A stretch of 17,703 nt of DNA, taken from positions 1-17,703 of the forward strand of contig JBCDBY010000056.1 in assembly GCA_039182715.1 (NCBI GenBank), given 5' to 3'. Position numbers and translations under genes: made by a program. Positions 1 through 6,846 of the stretch are shown one piece after another; within the stretch, counting starts at the first letter, position 1; each line of letters opens with the position of its first letter. This stretch comes from JBCDBY01 sp039182715. Its GTDB lineage: Bacteria; Planctomycetota; PLA2. Under the pieces are notes generated by a model. It was not told the DNA's origin and made no database searches. It saw only the letters and a list, made by a program, of their open reading frames with translations.

Positions 1-1
1 C

Positions 2-259
2 CCGCAGGGCATGTACTGGGCGATCGTGACGATGACGACGGTCGGCTACGGCGACATCGCGCCGCTGACGCCGCTCGGCAAGCTCCTCGCCGCGATCGTC
101 ATGATCCTCGGCTACAGCATCATCGTCGTGCCGACCGGCATCGTTTCCGCGGAGATCGCCAGCATCAAGCCGGTCTCCACCCAGGTCTGCCCGAGCTGCA
201 TGGCGGAAGGCCACGACACCGACGCGACCCACTGCAAGTTCTGCGGCGGGAAGCTGTAG
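2..259 (+). CDS. Voltage-gated-type K+ channel, C-terminal fragment with zinc-ribbon tail
   Basis: The frame is open from base 2, so the 5' part of the gene lies outside the window; the ATG at position 11 is probably internal. The visible 85 residues begin in the pore helix and contain the K+ selectivity filter TVGYGD (fragment residues 13-18). A hydrophobic inner helix (S6) follows, ending in a PTGIV motif typical of Kv-type channels. After S6 there is a short cytoplasmic tail with two Cys pairs, CPSC and CKFC, 15 residues apart, which resembles a zinc ribbon. By family knowledge this is a tetrameric inner-membrane K+ (ion_trans) channel. The zinc-ribbon tail as a regulatory or assembly domain is inference. 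It stops at TAG 257-259, and the heptamer array starts three bases later. Confidence 0.9.
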   Translation, partial: PQGMYWAIVTMTTVGYGDIAPLTPLGKLLAAIVMILGYSIIVVPTGIVSAEIASIKPVSTQVCPSCMAEGHDTDATHCKFCGGKL

Positions 260-261
260 TT

Positions 262-424
262 ACGTTCGACGTTGGACGGTTGACGTTCGACGTTCGTTGC
301 GGAAAGTAGGCCCTCGCCGTCGACGGCCCCTGGGGCCCTCCAGGAGCCGAATCAACTCCTCCGCGACGCAACCCGACTCTCCTGGGTCAGACGTCGAACG
401 TCAAACGTCCAACGTCCCACGTAG
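262..424. repeat. Two inverted heptamer tandem arrays in the channel-SDR gap
   Basis: The 205-bp gap 260-464 has no gene. At 262-296 there are five 7-bp units in a row (acgttcg, acgttgg, acggttg, acgttcg, acgttcg). At 391-424 there are about five units of the complementary type (acgtcga, acgtcaa, acgtcca, acgtccc, acgtag). The two arrays are inverted copies of each other, so a transcript could fold into a long imperfect stem closing a roughly 95-nt loop. Inside lies a short perfect palindrome, ggcccc-t-ggggcc, near 325-337. The array might end channel transcription or protect the 3' end, but it has no T-run. A dispersed intergenic repeat family is the other reading. Confidence 0.75.
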
Positions 425-464
425 TTCCCATTGACACCCGTCGGATCTCCGAGAGGTTGATCCC

Positions 465-1247
465 ATGGATCTCCAGCTCGCCGACAAGCTCGTTCTCGTC
501 ACCGGCTCCTCCACCGGCATCGGCCGCGCAATCGCCGAGGCGTTTCTCGGGGAGGGCGCCCGGGTGGTCCTCAACGCGCGCAGCCGGGATCGGCTCGACG
601 CGCTTCGGTCGGAGCTGGGCTCCGAACGCGTGCATGTCGTCGCGGGCGACGTGGCGGACGGCGCGTCGGCGCGCTCGATCGCGGAGCAGATCGATGCCAT
701 CGGGCCGCTCGACGTGCTCGTGAACAACGTCGGGATCTTCGCCGTGAAGCCGTTCGAGGAGATCACGGACGAGGAGTGGCTGCGCTTCTACGACGTCAAC
801 GTCGTCGGCAACGTCCGCATGATTCGCGCCTTTCTGCCGGGAATGCTGGAGCGCGGCTACGGGCGCATCCTCAACATCTCGAGCGAAGCGGGCGTGCGTG
901 GTTTCGGCACGATGGCGCACTACGCCACCACCAAGGCGGCGCAGCTCGGCCTCACGCAGAGTGTGGCCGCGCTCACCCGGGGCACCGGCGTGACCGTCAA
1001 CAGCATCCTGCCAGGTCCGACCTGGACCGATGGCGTCGAGGAGTACATGAAGGGCGTGGCGGAGCAGCAAGGCGTCACCCCGGACGAGGCCACGCGCGAC
1101 TACTTCCGCGACCACGAGCCGAACTCCCTGCTCCAGCGCTACATCCAGCCGGAGGAGGTCGCGCAAGCCGTCGTCATGGCCGCCGCCAATCCCGCCATCA
1201 ACGGCTCCTCGCTGCGCGTCGAGGGGGGCCTCATCCGCGCGCTGTAG
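465..1247 (+). CDS. SDR-family NAD(P)-dependent oxidoreductase
   Basis: This 260-aa protein is the usual length for a classical short-chain dehydrogenase/reductase. The cofactor-binding motif TGSSTGIG is at residues 13-20, D62 is in the GDV that contacts adenine, and NNVG (canonical NNAG) is at 87-90. The catalytic tetrad is present: N112, S140, Y153 and K157 (YATTK). The C-terminal part holds the usual helix after the active site (PGPTWTDGVEE) and ends with a SLRVEGGLIRAL strand, the normal SDR tail. The family reduces or oxidises carbonyl/alcohol groups with NAD(P)(H) in the cytoplasm; the substrate cannot be told from sequence. The ATG at 465 is preceded by a fair Shine-Dalgarno, gagagg at 451-456. 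The MFS gene lies 132 bp downstream on the same strand and may or may not be co-transcribed. Confidence 0.93.
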   Translation: MDLQLADKLVLVTGSSTGIGRAIAEAFLGEGARVVLNARSRDRLDALRSELGSERVHVVAGDVADGASARSIAEQIDAIGPLDVLVNNVGIFAVKPFEEITDEEWLRFYDVNVVGNVRMIRAFLPGMLERGYGRILNISSEAGVRGFGTMAHYATTKAAQLGLTQSVAALTRGTGVTVNSILPGPTWTDGVEEYMKGVAEQQGVTPDEATRDYFRDHEPNSLLQRYIQPEEVAQAVVMAAANPAINGSSLRVEGGLIRAL

Positions 1248-1346
1248 CCCGCTCGACTCCGCCCCCGAACCTGCGCACCCCATGGCGCACCCAGCCGCCA
1301 CAAGCCAAAGCCACCAAACGCCTTATGGCCGCCCCGGGGTGTACTG

Positions 1347-1380
1347 AGTACGCTTCGAAGCTGTAGTACGCTTCGAAGCT
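1347..1380 (+). repeat. Tandem 16-bp repeat containing a perfect palindrome
   Basis: The 16-mer agtacgcttcgaagct occurs at 1347-1362 and again at 1365-1380, period 18. Each copy contains the self-complementary core gcttcgaagc. The second copy runs into the proposed TTG start of the MFS gene. It may be a double operator for a dimeric regulator or a small duplication; no known binding site is recognised. Confidence 0.7.
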
Positions 1381-2591
1381 TGCTGGGACGGGACTTTCGC
1401 AAGCTCTGGATCGGCCAGTCGATCTCCTTCTTCGGCTCGCAGATCACGTCGGTGGCGCTGCCGCTGACGGCGGTCGCGGTGCTGCAGGCGAACGAGCGTC
1501 AGATGGGCTGGCTCACGGCCGCGGAGACGCTTCCGATGGCGGTGTTCGGTTTGCTGGCCGGCGTCTGGATGGACCGCATGCGGCGTCGACCGGTCCTCGT
1601 GGCGATGGACGTCGCGCGCGGCGTGCTGCTCGCTTCGATTCCGATCGCGGCGATGGCGGGCGTGCTGACGTTCGCGCAGCTGCTCGTCGTCGCGTTCGGC
1701 GCGGGAAGCTGCTACGTCGTCGCGGCGGTCGCGGATCGCGCCTACCTGCCGTCGCTCCTGCGCCCGGAGCAACTCGTGGCCGGCAACGCGCGTCTGCAGG
1801 GCAGCTACTCGGCCGCACGCACCGTTGGCCCCGGACTGGCCGGACTCCTGATCGCCAAGATCAGCGCGCCGTTCACGATCGCTCTCGACGCGATCTCCTT
1901 CTTCGTCGCCGGTGGCGTCGTCGCATCGATCCGCCACGAGGAGCCGCAGCCGGAGGGCACCGGCCGCACCCTCGCCGGCATGCGCGAGGGCCTGCTGCGC
2001 GTCGCCCGTCACCCGCAGCTGCGCCCGCTCGTGTTGTGCGGCGGCCTGCACAACATCTGCTCCACGATGATGGTGGCGCTCTACTTCCTGCACCTCAAGC
2101 GCAACCTCGACATCGAGGAGGAGGGCATCGGCCTGATCGTCGCCACGGGCGGAGTCGGCGCGCTGCTCGGCTCCGTATACGCGCCCCGCGTCGCGGGCCG
2201 GCTGGGCGACGGACGCGCGCTCATCGTCGCGCAGGCACTGACCGGCGTGGCGCGCCTGCTGGTGCCGCTGGCCGGTGGGCCGTTCCTGCTCGCCGTGTCC
2301 GAATGCCTGCTCGGCGCGGTACGCGCGCTGTTCAACATCACCCAGATCAGCCTGCGGCAGAGGGTCATCGATCCCAACTGGCAGGGCCGCGTCAACGCAT
2401 CGATCGGATTCCTGCTCTGGGCCTTCACGCCGCTCGGCGCGCTGGCGGGCGGCTATCTCGCGAGCGCGATCGGTACGCGCAACACACTCTGGATCGCGGC
2501 GACCGGCGTCATGGCGGCGACGCTGCTCGCGCTTCCGCTCAGTCGCGCAGCCCCGCCTTCATCCGATCGCACACCGACCGCACGACCTTGA
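1380..2591 (+). CDS. MFS transporter (MFS_3/EntS-like exporter)
   Basis: The 403-aa protein consists almost wholly of hydrophobic helices, with about 12 membrane segments expected. The N-terminus (DFRKLWIGQSISFFGSQIT) is the hallmark of the MFS_3 group, which includes the enterobactin exporter EntS and many drug or siderophore exporters. The loop after helix 2 has the MFS motif A variant GVWMDRMRRRP. Members are proton-driven antiporters in the inner membrane; the substrate here is unknown. The start is uncertain. The TTG at 1380 fits the family N-terminus but has no clear ribosome site, and the frame stays open upstream through the repeated 16-mer, where a CTG at 1344 is another option. The last 53 bp overlap the 3' end of the convergent polyphosphate gene. 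Confidence 0.88.
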   Translation: MLGRDFRKLWIGQSISFFGSQITSVALPLTAVAVLQANERQMGWLTAAETLPMAVFGLLAGVWMDRMRRRPVLVAMDVARGVLLASIPIAAMAGVLTFAQLLVVAFGAGSCYVVAAVADRAYLPSLLRPEQLVAGNARLQGSYSAARTVGPGLAGLLIAKISAPFTIALDAISFFVAGGVVASIRHEEPQPEGTGRTLAGMREGLLRVARHPQLRPLVLCGGLHNICSTMMVALYFLHLKRNLDIEEEGIGLIVATGGVGALLGSVYAPRVAGRLGDGRALIVAQALTGVARLLVPLAGGPFLLAVSECLLGAVRALFNITQISLRQRVIDPNWQGRVNASIGFLLWAFTPLGALAGGYLASAIGTRNTLWIAATGVMAATLLALPLSRAAPPSSDRTPTARP

Positions 2592-4050
2592 CGCGCGCGA
2601 AGCGCTTGCAGTCGGCGGCGACGACGACCCAGGGCGCCCACGGCGTGTCGGTCTTCTCGATCATGTCGTGCGCAGCGACCTCGTAGTGCTCCCAGCGCTC
2701 GCGGTTGCGCCAATCCTCGTCGGTCAGTTTCCAGCGCTTGTAGGGCGTCTTGCGGCGCGCGTCGAAGCGCTGCTTCTGCTCCGCCTTGGTGATGTGCATC
2801 CAGAACTTGAGCAGGATGATGCCGGAATCGGCGAGCTCCTTCTCGAAGGCGTTGATCTCGTCGTAGGCGCGCCCCCACTCGACATGCGTCGCGAACCCCT
2901 CCACGCGCTCGACGAGCACGCGGCCGTACCAGCTCCGGTCGAAGATCGAGACGCGACCGGCGCGCGGCAGGTGGCGCCAGAACCGCCAGAGGTAGTGGTA
3001 CGCCTTCTCCTCCTCGGTGGGCGCACCGATCGGCACCACGCGATAGAAACGCGCGTCGAGCGGCGCGATGACGCGTCGAATCGCGCCGCCCTTACCGCCC
3101 GCATCCCAGCCCTGGAACACGAGAATCATCGATCGCCCGTCCTCGACGGTGCGCCGATGCAGCAGGTTGAGCAGGCCCTGCGCCTTTTCGAGTTCGACCT
3201 TGTACTCGCTCTTGTCGAGCGTCTGCGACATGTCGAGGCCGCAGAGCAGCGTGTCCTCGCGATCGTCGGGCGGCGGGTCCGGCTCCCGCGGCTCGGCCGG
3301 CTCCGCCTTGCGGGCGCGATGCGCGTCGAGGCGGGCCTGGATGGTCTCGTGCACGACCGTGCCGACGCGTAGCCCGTAGGTGTGGGGGTCGGCGCCCTCG
3401 ACGACGGTCCAGGGCGCTTCCGGCGTGTCGGTGGCGCGGATGATGCGCTCCCCCACGTCGACGAACTGATCGTAGAGCCGCCAGTTGTCCCAGTCCTTGC
3501 GGGTCACGCGCCAGCGCTGCAGCGGATCGGCCTCGAGCGCCTCGAACCGCTCGCGCTGCGCATCCTTGCTCAGGTGCATCCAGAACTTCAGCACGATCGC
3601 GCCGTCGCGCGCGAGCATCGTTTCGAACGAACGGATCTCCTCGAGCTGCCGCTCGAACGCCGCATCGTCCGACACGTTGTGGACGCGATCGAGCAGCGGG
3701 TCGTGGTACCAGGCGCTCAGGAAGATGCCGATGTGACCGGCTGCGGGAAGGTCGCGCCAGTACCGCCAGAATCGCGGCCGCTCGCGCTCCTCGGTCGTGG
3801 GCTCGTCGAAGGCACGCGTCGTGACCCAGCGCGCATCCATCCACGAGGTCAAAAGGGTCGCACTCTCACTCTTCCCGCCGCAGTCGACACCGGCGAACAG
3901 CAGGATGACCGGCACCCCCTCCTCGCGCAGCTGCACCTGGTCCTCGAGCAGTTGCTCCCGCAGCGGGCCCAGCGCCCGCTTGTAGTCCCGGCGGGACAGG
4001 CGGTCACCGGTTTCCGCGGCCGCGAAAGGGCTTTCCACCGGCCGGCTCAT
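2539..4050 (-). CDS. pap: Polyphosphate:AMP phosphotransferase (two-domain PPK2)
   Basis: This 503-aa protein carries two tandem PPK2 (thymidylate-kinase-like P-loop) domains. Domain 1 has Walker A GVDCGGKS at residues 54-61, but its second motif is altered (FLSAWYHDPLLDRV, 110-123). Domain 2 has an intact Walker A GWDAGGKGG at 314-322 and the full PPK2 motif starting FDRSWYGR at 370. Each domain has a lid segment, ending FDEPTTEE or IGAPTEEE. The length and domain pattern match the AMP-phosphorylating PPK2 class II, which makes ADP from AMP and polyphosphate in the cytoplasm. Domain 2 is probably the catalytic one. The start is ATG at 4050, with only a weak ribosome site. It follows the deaminase gene by 42 bp on the same strand, so the two may be co-transcribed. 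Its 3' end overlaps the convergent MFS gene. Confidence 0.93.
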   Translation of the reverse strand: MSRPVESPFAAAETGDRLSRRDYKRALGPLREQLLEDQVQLREEGVPVILLFAGVDCGGKSESATLLTSWMDARWVTTRAFDEPTTEERERPRFWRYWRDLPAAGHIGIFLSAWYHDPLLDRVHNVSDDAAFERQLEEIRSFETMLARDGAIVLKFWMHLSKDAQRERFEALEADPLQRWRVTRKDWDNWRLYDQFVDVGERIIRATDTPEAPWTVVEGADPHTYGLRVGTVVHETIQARLDAHRARKAEPAEPREPDPPPDDREDTLLCGLDMSQTLDKSEYKVELEKAQGLLNLLHRRTVEDGRSMILVFQGWDAGGKGGAIRRVIAPLDARFYRVVPIGAPTEEEKAYHYLWRFWRHLPRAGRVSIFDRSWYGRVLVERVEGFATHVEWGRAYDEINAFEKELADSGIILLKFWMHITKAEQKQRFDARRKTPYKRWKLTDEDWRNRERWEHYEVAAHDMIEKTDTPWAPWVVVAADCKRFARVKVVRSVCDRMKAGLRD

Positions 4051-4092
4051 CGCCGATCACCATAAAGAAATCGCAAGGGCGGCGCGACCGGC

Positions 4093-4542
4093 TCAGTGGC
4101 CGATGTCCTCCGCCCACAAGTCGGCGCGCTCGTGCTGCAGGCGCTGCATGAGCGCGACGCAGCGCGGGTCGTCGAGGACGATCGTCTCGACCCCCTTCTG
4201 CGCAAGCCAGTCCTCCGCACCCATGAACGTGCGATGTTCGCCGATGACGACGCGCGGAATGCGATAGAGCACCGCGGTGCCGGTGCACATCGGACACGGA
4301 CTCAGCGTGGAAACGAGCGTCATCGTGTCCCAGTCGCGGCGGCGCCCCGCCTTGCGGATGCAGACCATCTCCGCGTGCGCCGTCGGATCGCCGGTCTGGA
4401 CGCGCTCGTTGTGGCCGGCACTGACGATGACGCCGTCCGCGGCCACGAGCAAGGACCCGATCGGGATGCCGCCTTCGTCCCACGACTTCTCCGCCTGGGC
4501 GACGGCGGCGTCGATCCAGGACGGGTGGAGGTCGGCGAGCAT
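4093..4542 (-). CDS. Cytosine deaminase, fungal Fcy1-like (CDA fold)
   Basis: The 149-aa protein has the zinc-deaminase signature: HAE at residues 56-58 (zinc ligand H56 and proton-shuttling E58) and PCPMC at 82-86 (ligands C83 and C86). N45 matches the active-site asparagine. It resembles yeast cytosine deaminase more than tRNA adenosine deaminase: the spacing, the TLSPCPMCTG block and the C-terminal tail (ERADLWAEDIGH) match the yeast enzyme, whose C-terminal WFEDIG segment closes over cytosine. The predicted reaction is cytosine to uracil plus ammonia (pyrimidine salvage). Another small nucleobase substrate, such as guanine or isocytosine, is possible. The ATG at 4542 has an agggtga-like ribosome site just upstream. 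The polyphosphate:AMP phosphotransferase gene follows after 42 bp. Confidence 0.85.
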   Translation of the reverse strand: MLADLHPSWIDAAVAQAEKSWDEGGIPIGSLLVAADGVIVSAGHNERVQTGDPTAHAEMVCIRKAGRRRDWDTMTLVSTLSPCPMCTGTAVLYRIPRVVIGEHRTFMGAEDWLAQKGVETIVLDDPRCVALMQRLQHERADLWAEDIGH

Positions 4543-4551
4543 GCGCTCACC

Positions 4552-4671
4552 CTACCGCGCCGACGACCAGAGCCGCACGATGCAATCCTCCGGCCGCCAA
4601 TCCCCGCCGCCGGACGCGAGCGTGACGCCGTCGAGGCACCACGCGAGCGAGAGCACGTAGTAGCGATGACC
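4552..4671 (-). pseudogene. WD40-repeat relic
   Basis: Between purK and the deaminase, the minus strand encodes 39 residues ending at TAG (4552-4554) that read as one WD40 blade. It begins GH, runs through LAWCLDG and LASGGGD, and ends IVRLW. The spacing from GH to the final W fits a beta-propeller repeat. A stop codon (TAG) lies in frame two codons upstream and no start codon or ribosome site is seen, so this is probably the last blade of a WD40 gene otherwise deleted. The 4543-4687 interval holds nothing else. Confidence 0.6.
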
Positions 4672-4687
4672 TAGCTAGCCTTCACAC

Positions 4688-5842
4688 CTAGGCACTCCTC
4701 GCGTGCTTGGATGCGCCGAGGCCGGCGGCGATCGTCTCGACGACCGCCGCCGCCTCGGCATCGGGGTCGCCCAGCACCAGCACGTGGCCCATCTTGCGGC
4801 CGGCCGACGGCTTCTGCTTGCCGTAGAGGTGCAGCTTCGCGTTCGCGTGGCGATGGACCACGTCCCACGAAGGCGGGCCGTCCTGCCACGCATCCCCGAG
4901 CACGTTGAGCATCATGGCCGGCCGCAGCAGGGCGGGGTCGCCCAGCGGGAGCCCGCAGATCGCCCGGATGTGCTGCTCGAACTGCGACGTGGCGCACGCT
5001 CCGAACGTGTAGTGCCCGCTGTTGTGCGTGCGCGGAGCGATCTCGTTGACGAGCAGGCCGCCGTCCCCGGTGACGAACAGCTCGACCGCCATCATGCCGA
5101 CGTAGTCGAAGGCGTTCGCGATGGCGGCGCCGATCGCTTCGGCGCGGCGCACGAGATCGCCATCGACGCGCGCCGGCACACGCGTGGTGTGCAGGATGTG
5201 GCGACGGTGCTCGTTCTCCGCGATCGGGTGGAAGCGGATCTCGCCGGCGAAGTCGCGCGCCAGCAGCACGGAGATCTCGCGCTCGAACTGTACGAACGAC
5301 TCCATGATCGCGGGCACGCGGCCGATCGAACGCCAGGCCGACTCCAGCTCGCCTTCGTGCTCGACGCGCGCCTGCCCCTTGCCGTCGTAGCCGGAGCGAC
5401 GCGACTTGAGCACGCACGGGTAGCCGGTCACGGCCGCTGCCTCCGAGAGCATCGCCTCGTTGTCGACCGGCGCGTGAAGCACCTGCGGCACATCGAGCTC
5501 CTCGAGGAAGGCGCGCTGCTCGCGGCGATCCTGTACGACGCCCAGCACGTGCGACGACGGCCGCACCGGCACCATCTCCTCCAGGCGCGCCAGCAGCACG
5601 GAGGGCACGTGCTCGGTGTCGAGCGTGAGCACGTCGCTGCACGCGGCGAGGAATCGCGCCGCCTCCAGGTCGTCGAGCTGGCCCTTCACGTGCCGGTCGG
5701 CCACCGCCGCGGCCGGACCATGCGAGTCGGGATCAAGCACCGCGATGCGATAGCCCATGCGGCGCGCCTCGAGCGCCATCATGCGCGCGAGCTGACCGCC
5801 GCCGAGGAACCCGATCGTGCCACCCGGTTCGATGACCCTCAT
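4688..5842 (-). CDS. purK: 5-(Carboxyamino)imidazole ribonucleotide synthase (PurK)
   Basis: The 384-aa ATP-grasp enzyme starts with the PurK signature GGGQLARMM (residues 14-22) and the pre-ATP-grasp fold continues with IAVLDPD. The ATP-grasp core has PCVLKSRRSGYDGKGQ (the glycine-rich loop), and the metal/ATP site ends NEIAPRTHNSGHYT, diagnostic of PurK. The enzyme converts AIR, ATP and bicarbonate to N5-CAIR in de novo purine synthesis. The ATG at 5842 overlaps the purE stop codon (ATGA, 5839-5842) and has a ggag ribosome site inside purE, so translation is coupled. It is the last gene of the dabB-dabA-orf-purE-purK operon. It is somewhat longer than the roughly 355-aa E. coli protein. Confidence 0.97.
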   Translation of the reverse strand: MRVIEPGGTIGFLGGGQLARMMALEARRMGYRIAVLDPDSHGPAAAVADRHVKGQLDDLEAARFLAACSDVLTLDTEHVPSVLLARLEEMVPVRPSSHVLGVVQDRREQRAFLEELDVPQVLHAPVDNEAMLSEAAAVTGYPCVLKSRRSGYDGKGQARVEHEGELESAWRSIGRVPAIMESFVQFEREISVLLARDFAGEIRFHPIAENEHRRHILHTTRVPARVDGDLVRRAEAIGAAIANAFDYVGMMAVELFVTGDGGLLVNEIAPRTHNSGHYTFGACATSQFEQHIRAICGLPLGDPALLRPAMMLNVLGDAWQDGPPSWDVVHRHANAKLHLYGKQKPSAGRKMGHVLVLGDPDAEAAAVVETIAAGLGASKHARSA

Positions 5843-6327
5843 AGCGCCTGCTCCATCACCGCTTCCGTCTGCGCGCGGCGGAACGCGCCCAGCCGATCGC
5901 GGACGCCTTCGTCGTGCAGCGCGACGACCGCGGACGCGAGCAGCGCCGCGTTGGCCGCGCCCGCCTCGCCGATCGCGAGCGTGCCGACCGGGATGCCCTT
6001 CGGCATCTGCACGATCGACAGCAGCGAGTCCATGCCGTTGAGCGCCTTGGACTGCACCGGCACCCCGAACACCGGCAGCGTCGTCTTGGCCGCCGCCATG
6101 CCGGGCAGGTGCGCCGCGCCGCCCGCGCCGGCGATGATGACCTGCAGGCCGCGCTCCTCGGCGCTCTCGACGTACCGGTAAAGCAGGTCGGGCGTGCGGT
6201 GCGCGGACACGACCTTGGCCTCGAACGGCACCTCGAGCTGCTCGAGGATCTCGGCCGCCCGCTGCATGGTCGCCCAGTCGCTTTTGCTGCCCATGATGAC
6301 GCCGACCTGCGGCGCGGGCAGGCTCAT
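5839..6327 (-). CDS. purE: N5-carboxyaminoimidazole ribonucleotide mutase (PurE)
   Basis: This 162-aa protein is a class I PurE. It has the phosphate loop IMGSKSDW (residues 11-18), the catalytic-histidine motif SAHRTP (41-46, H43), the AGAGGAAHLPGM helix start and the ALNGMDSLLSIVQMP block. It converts N5-CAIR made by PurK to CAIR in the cytoplasm, and the family is usually octameric. The ATG at 6327 directly follows the stop codon of the upstream 172-aa gene (6328-6330) with no gap. Its strong ribosome site, ggggagg (6336-6342), lies inside that gene. The stop codon overlaps the purK start. Expression therefore appears tied to the dab genes upstream. Confidence 0.97.
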   Translation of the reverse strand: MSLPAPQVGVIMGSKSDWATMQRAAEILEQLEVPFEAKVVSAHRTPDLLYRYVESAEERGLQVIIAGAGGAAHLPGMAAAKTTLPVFGVPVQSKALNGMDSLLSIVQMPKGIPVGTLAIGEAGAANAALLASAVVALHDEGVRDRLGAFRRAQTEAVMEQAL

Positions 6328-6846
6328 CTAGCCGACCTCCCCGACGCGCAGCCCGTCATCGTGATGGTCGACGTAGATCGTGTCGCGCACGAACGCCGGA
6401 TGCCGATGCTGCATCGCATGCAGCGAAGCGCGCACGGAGCTCTCGGCCTCGTGCTCCTCGTACACCGGCGCGAACGAAGCGCTCGCGGAACCCATCCCCT
6501 CGACCAGGAAGTCGAGCAGACGCGTGCGGCGATCGTTCGAGCAGGCGACGCCGTCGAACAGCGGGCCGTCCAGCCAGCAGAGCGACCACTGGCCGCAGAG
6601 CGCCAGCGAGGCGCGAATCGACAAACCCGCGGCGGGGTCCGGCTCGTTTCGAAGCGTGGCCGGCTGCGGCCCGGCCGCTCCGGGCCGGCACCAGACGCCG
6701 AGCAACTCGTCGCCCGGCCGGCCGGCGCCGCCGTCACGGCGACGCATGTCGAGAAGCTCTTCGGCGGCACGAATCGCGTCGGGCGCGGACGCCCAATCGT
6801 CGACCAGTACGACCATGCTTCGCTTGTTCATCAGGGGGATACTCAT
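6328..6846 (-). CDS. Uncharacterised 172-aa protein between dabA and purE
   Basis: I do not recognise a family. The ATG at 6846 shares one base with the dabA stop codon (TGATG) and is preceded by a strong ribosome site, gaggaggaga, within dabA. The stop codon abuts the purE ATG. The frame is therefore embedded in the operon, which is the main evidence that it is real. The protein has no signal peptide or membrane helix. It starts with a beta-strand-like segment (SMVVLVDDWA), has a Trp/Cys-containing middle (LCGQWSLCWLDGP, about residues 92-104), and is acidic and His-containing at the C-terminus (YVDHHDDG). It is probably a soluble cytoplasmic partner of DabAB or a regulator, which is inference from position. 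Dab operons in other bacteria can include extra small genes, but I cannot match this one to any. Confidence 0.85.
   Translation of the reverse strand: MSIPLMNKRSMVVLVDDWASAPDAIRAAEELLDMRRRDGGAGRPGDELLGVWCRPGAAGPQPATLRNEPDPAAGLSIRASLALCGQWSLCWLDGPLFDGVACSNDRRTRLLDFLVEGMGSASASFAPVYEEHEAESSVRASLHAMQHRHPAFVRDTIYVDHHDDGLRVGEVG

Noticed and set aside
431..436. TTGACA before the SDR gene as a -35 box
   Set aside because: No -10-like hexamer follows at 16-18 bp, where the ribosome site lies.
1248..1379. Small coding frame in the SDR-MFS gap
   Set aside because: The short frames here show no start with a ribosome site and no similarity to known proteins. The gap is best left as spacer with the tandem 16-mer.
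4703..6181. A 492-codon + strand frame opposite purK and purE
   Set aside because: The minus-strand genes match well-known enzymes end to end; this frame has no recognisable domain.
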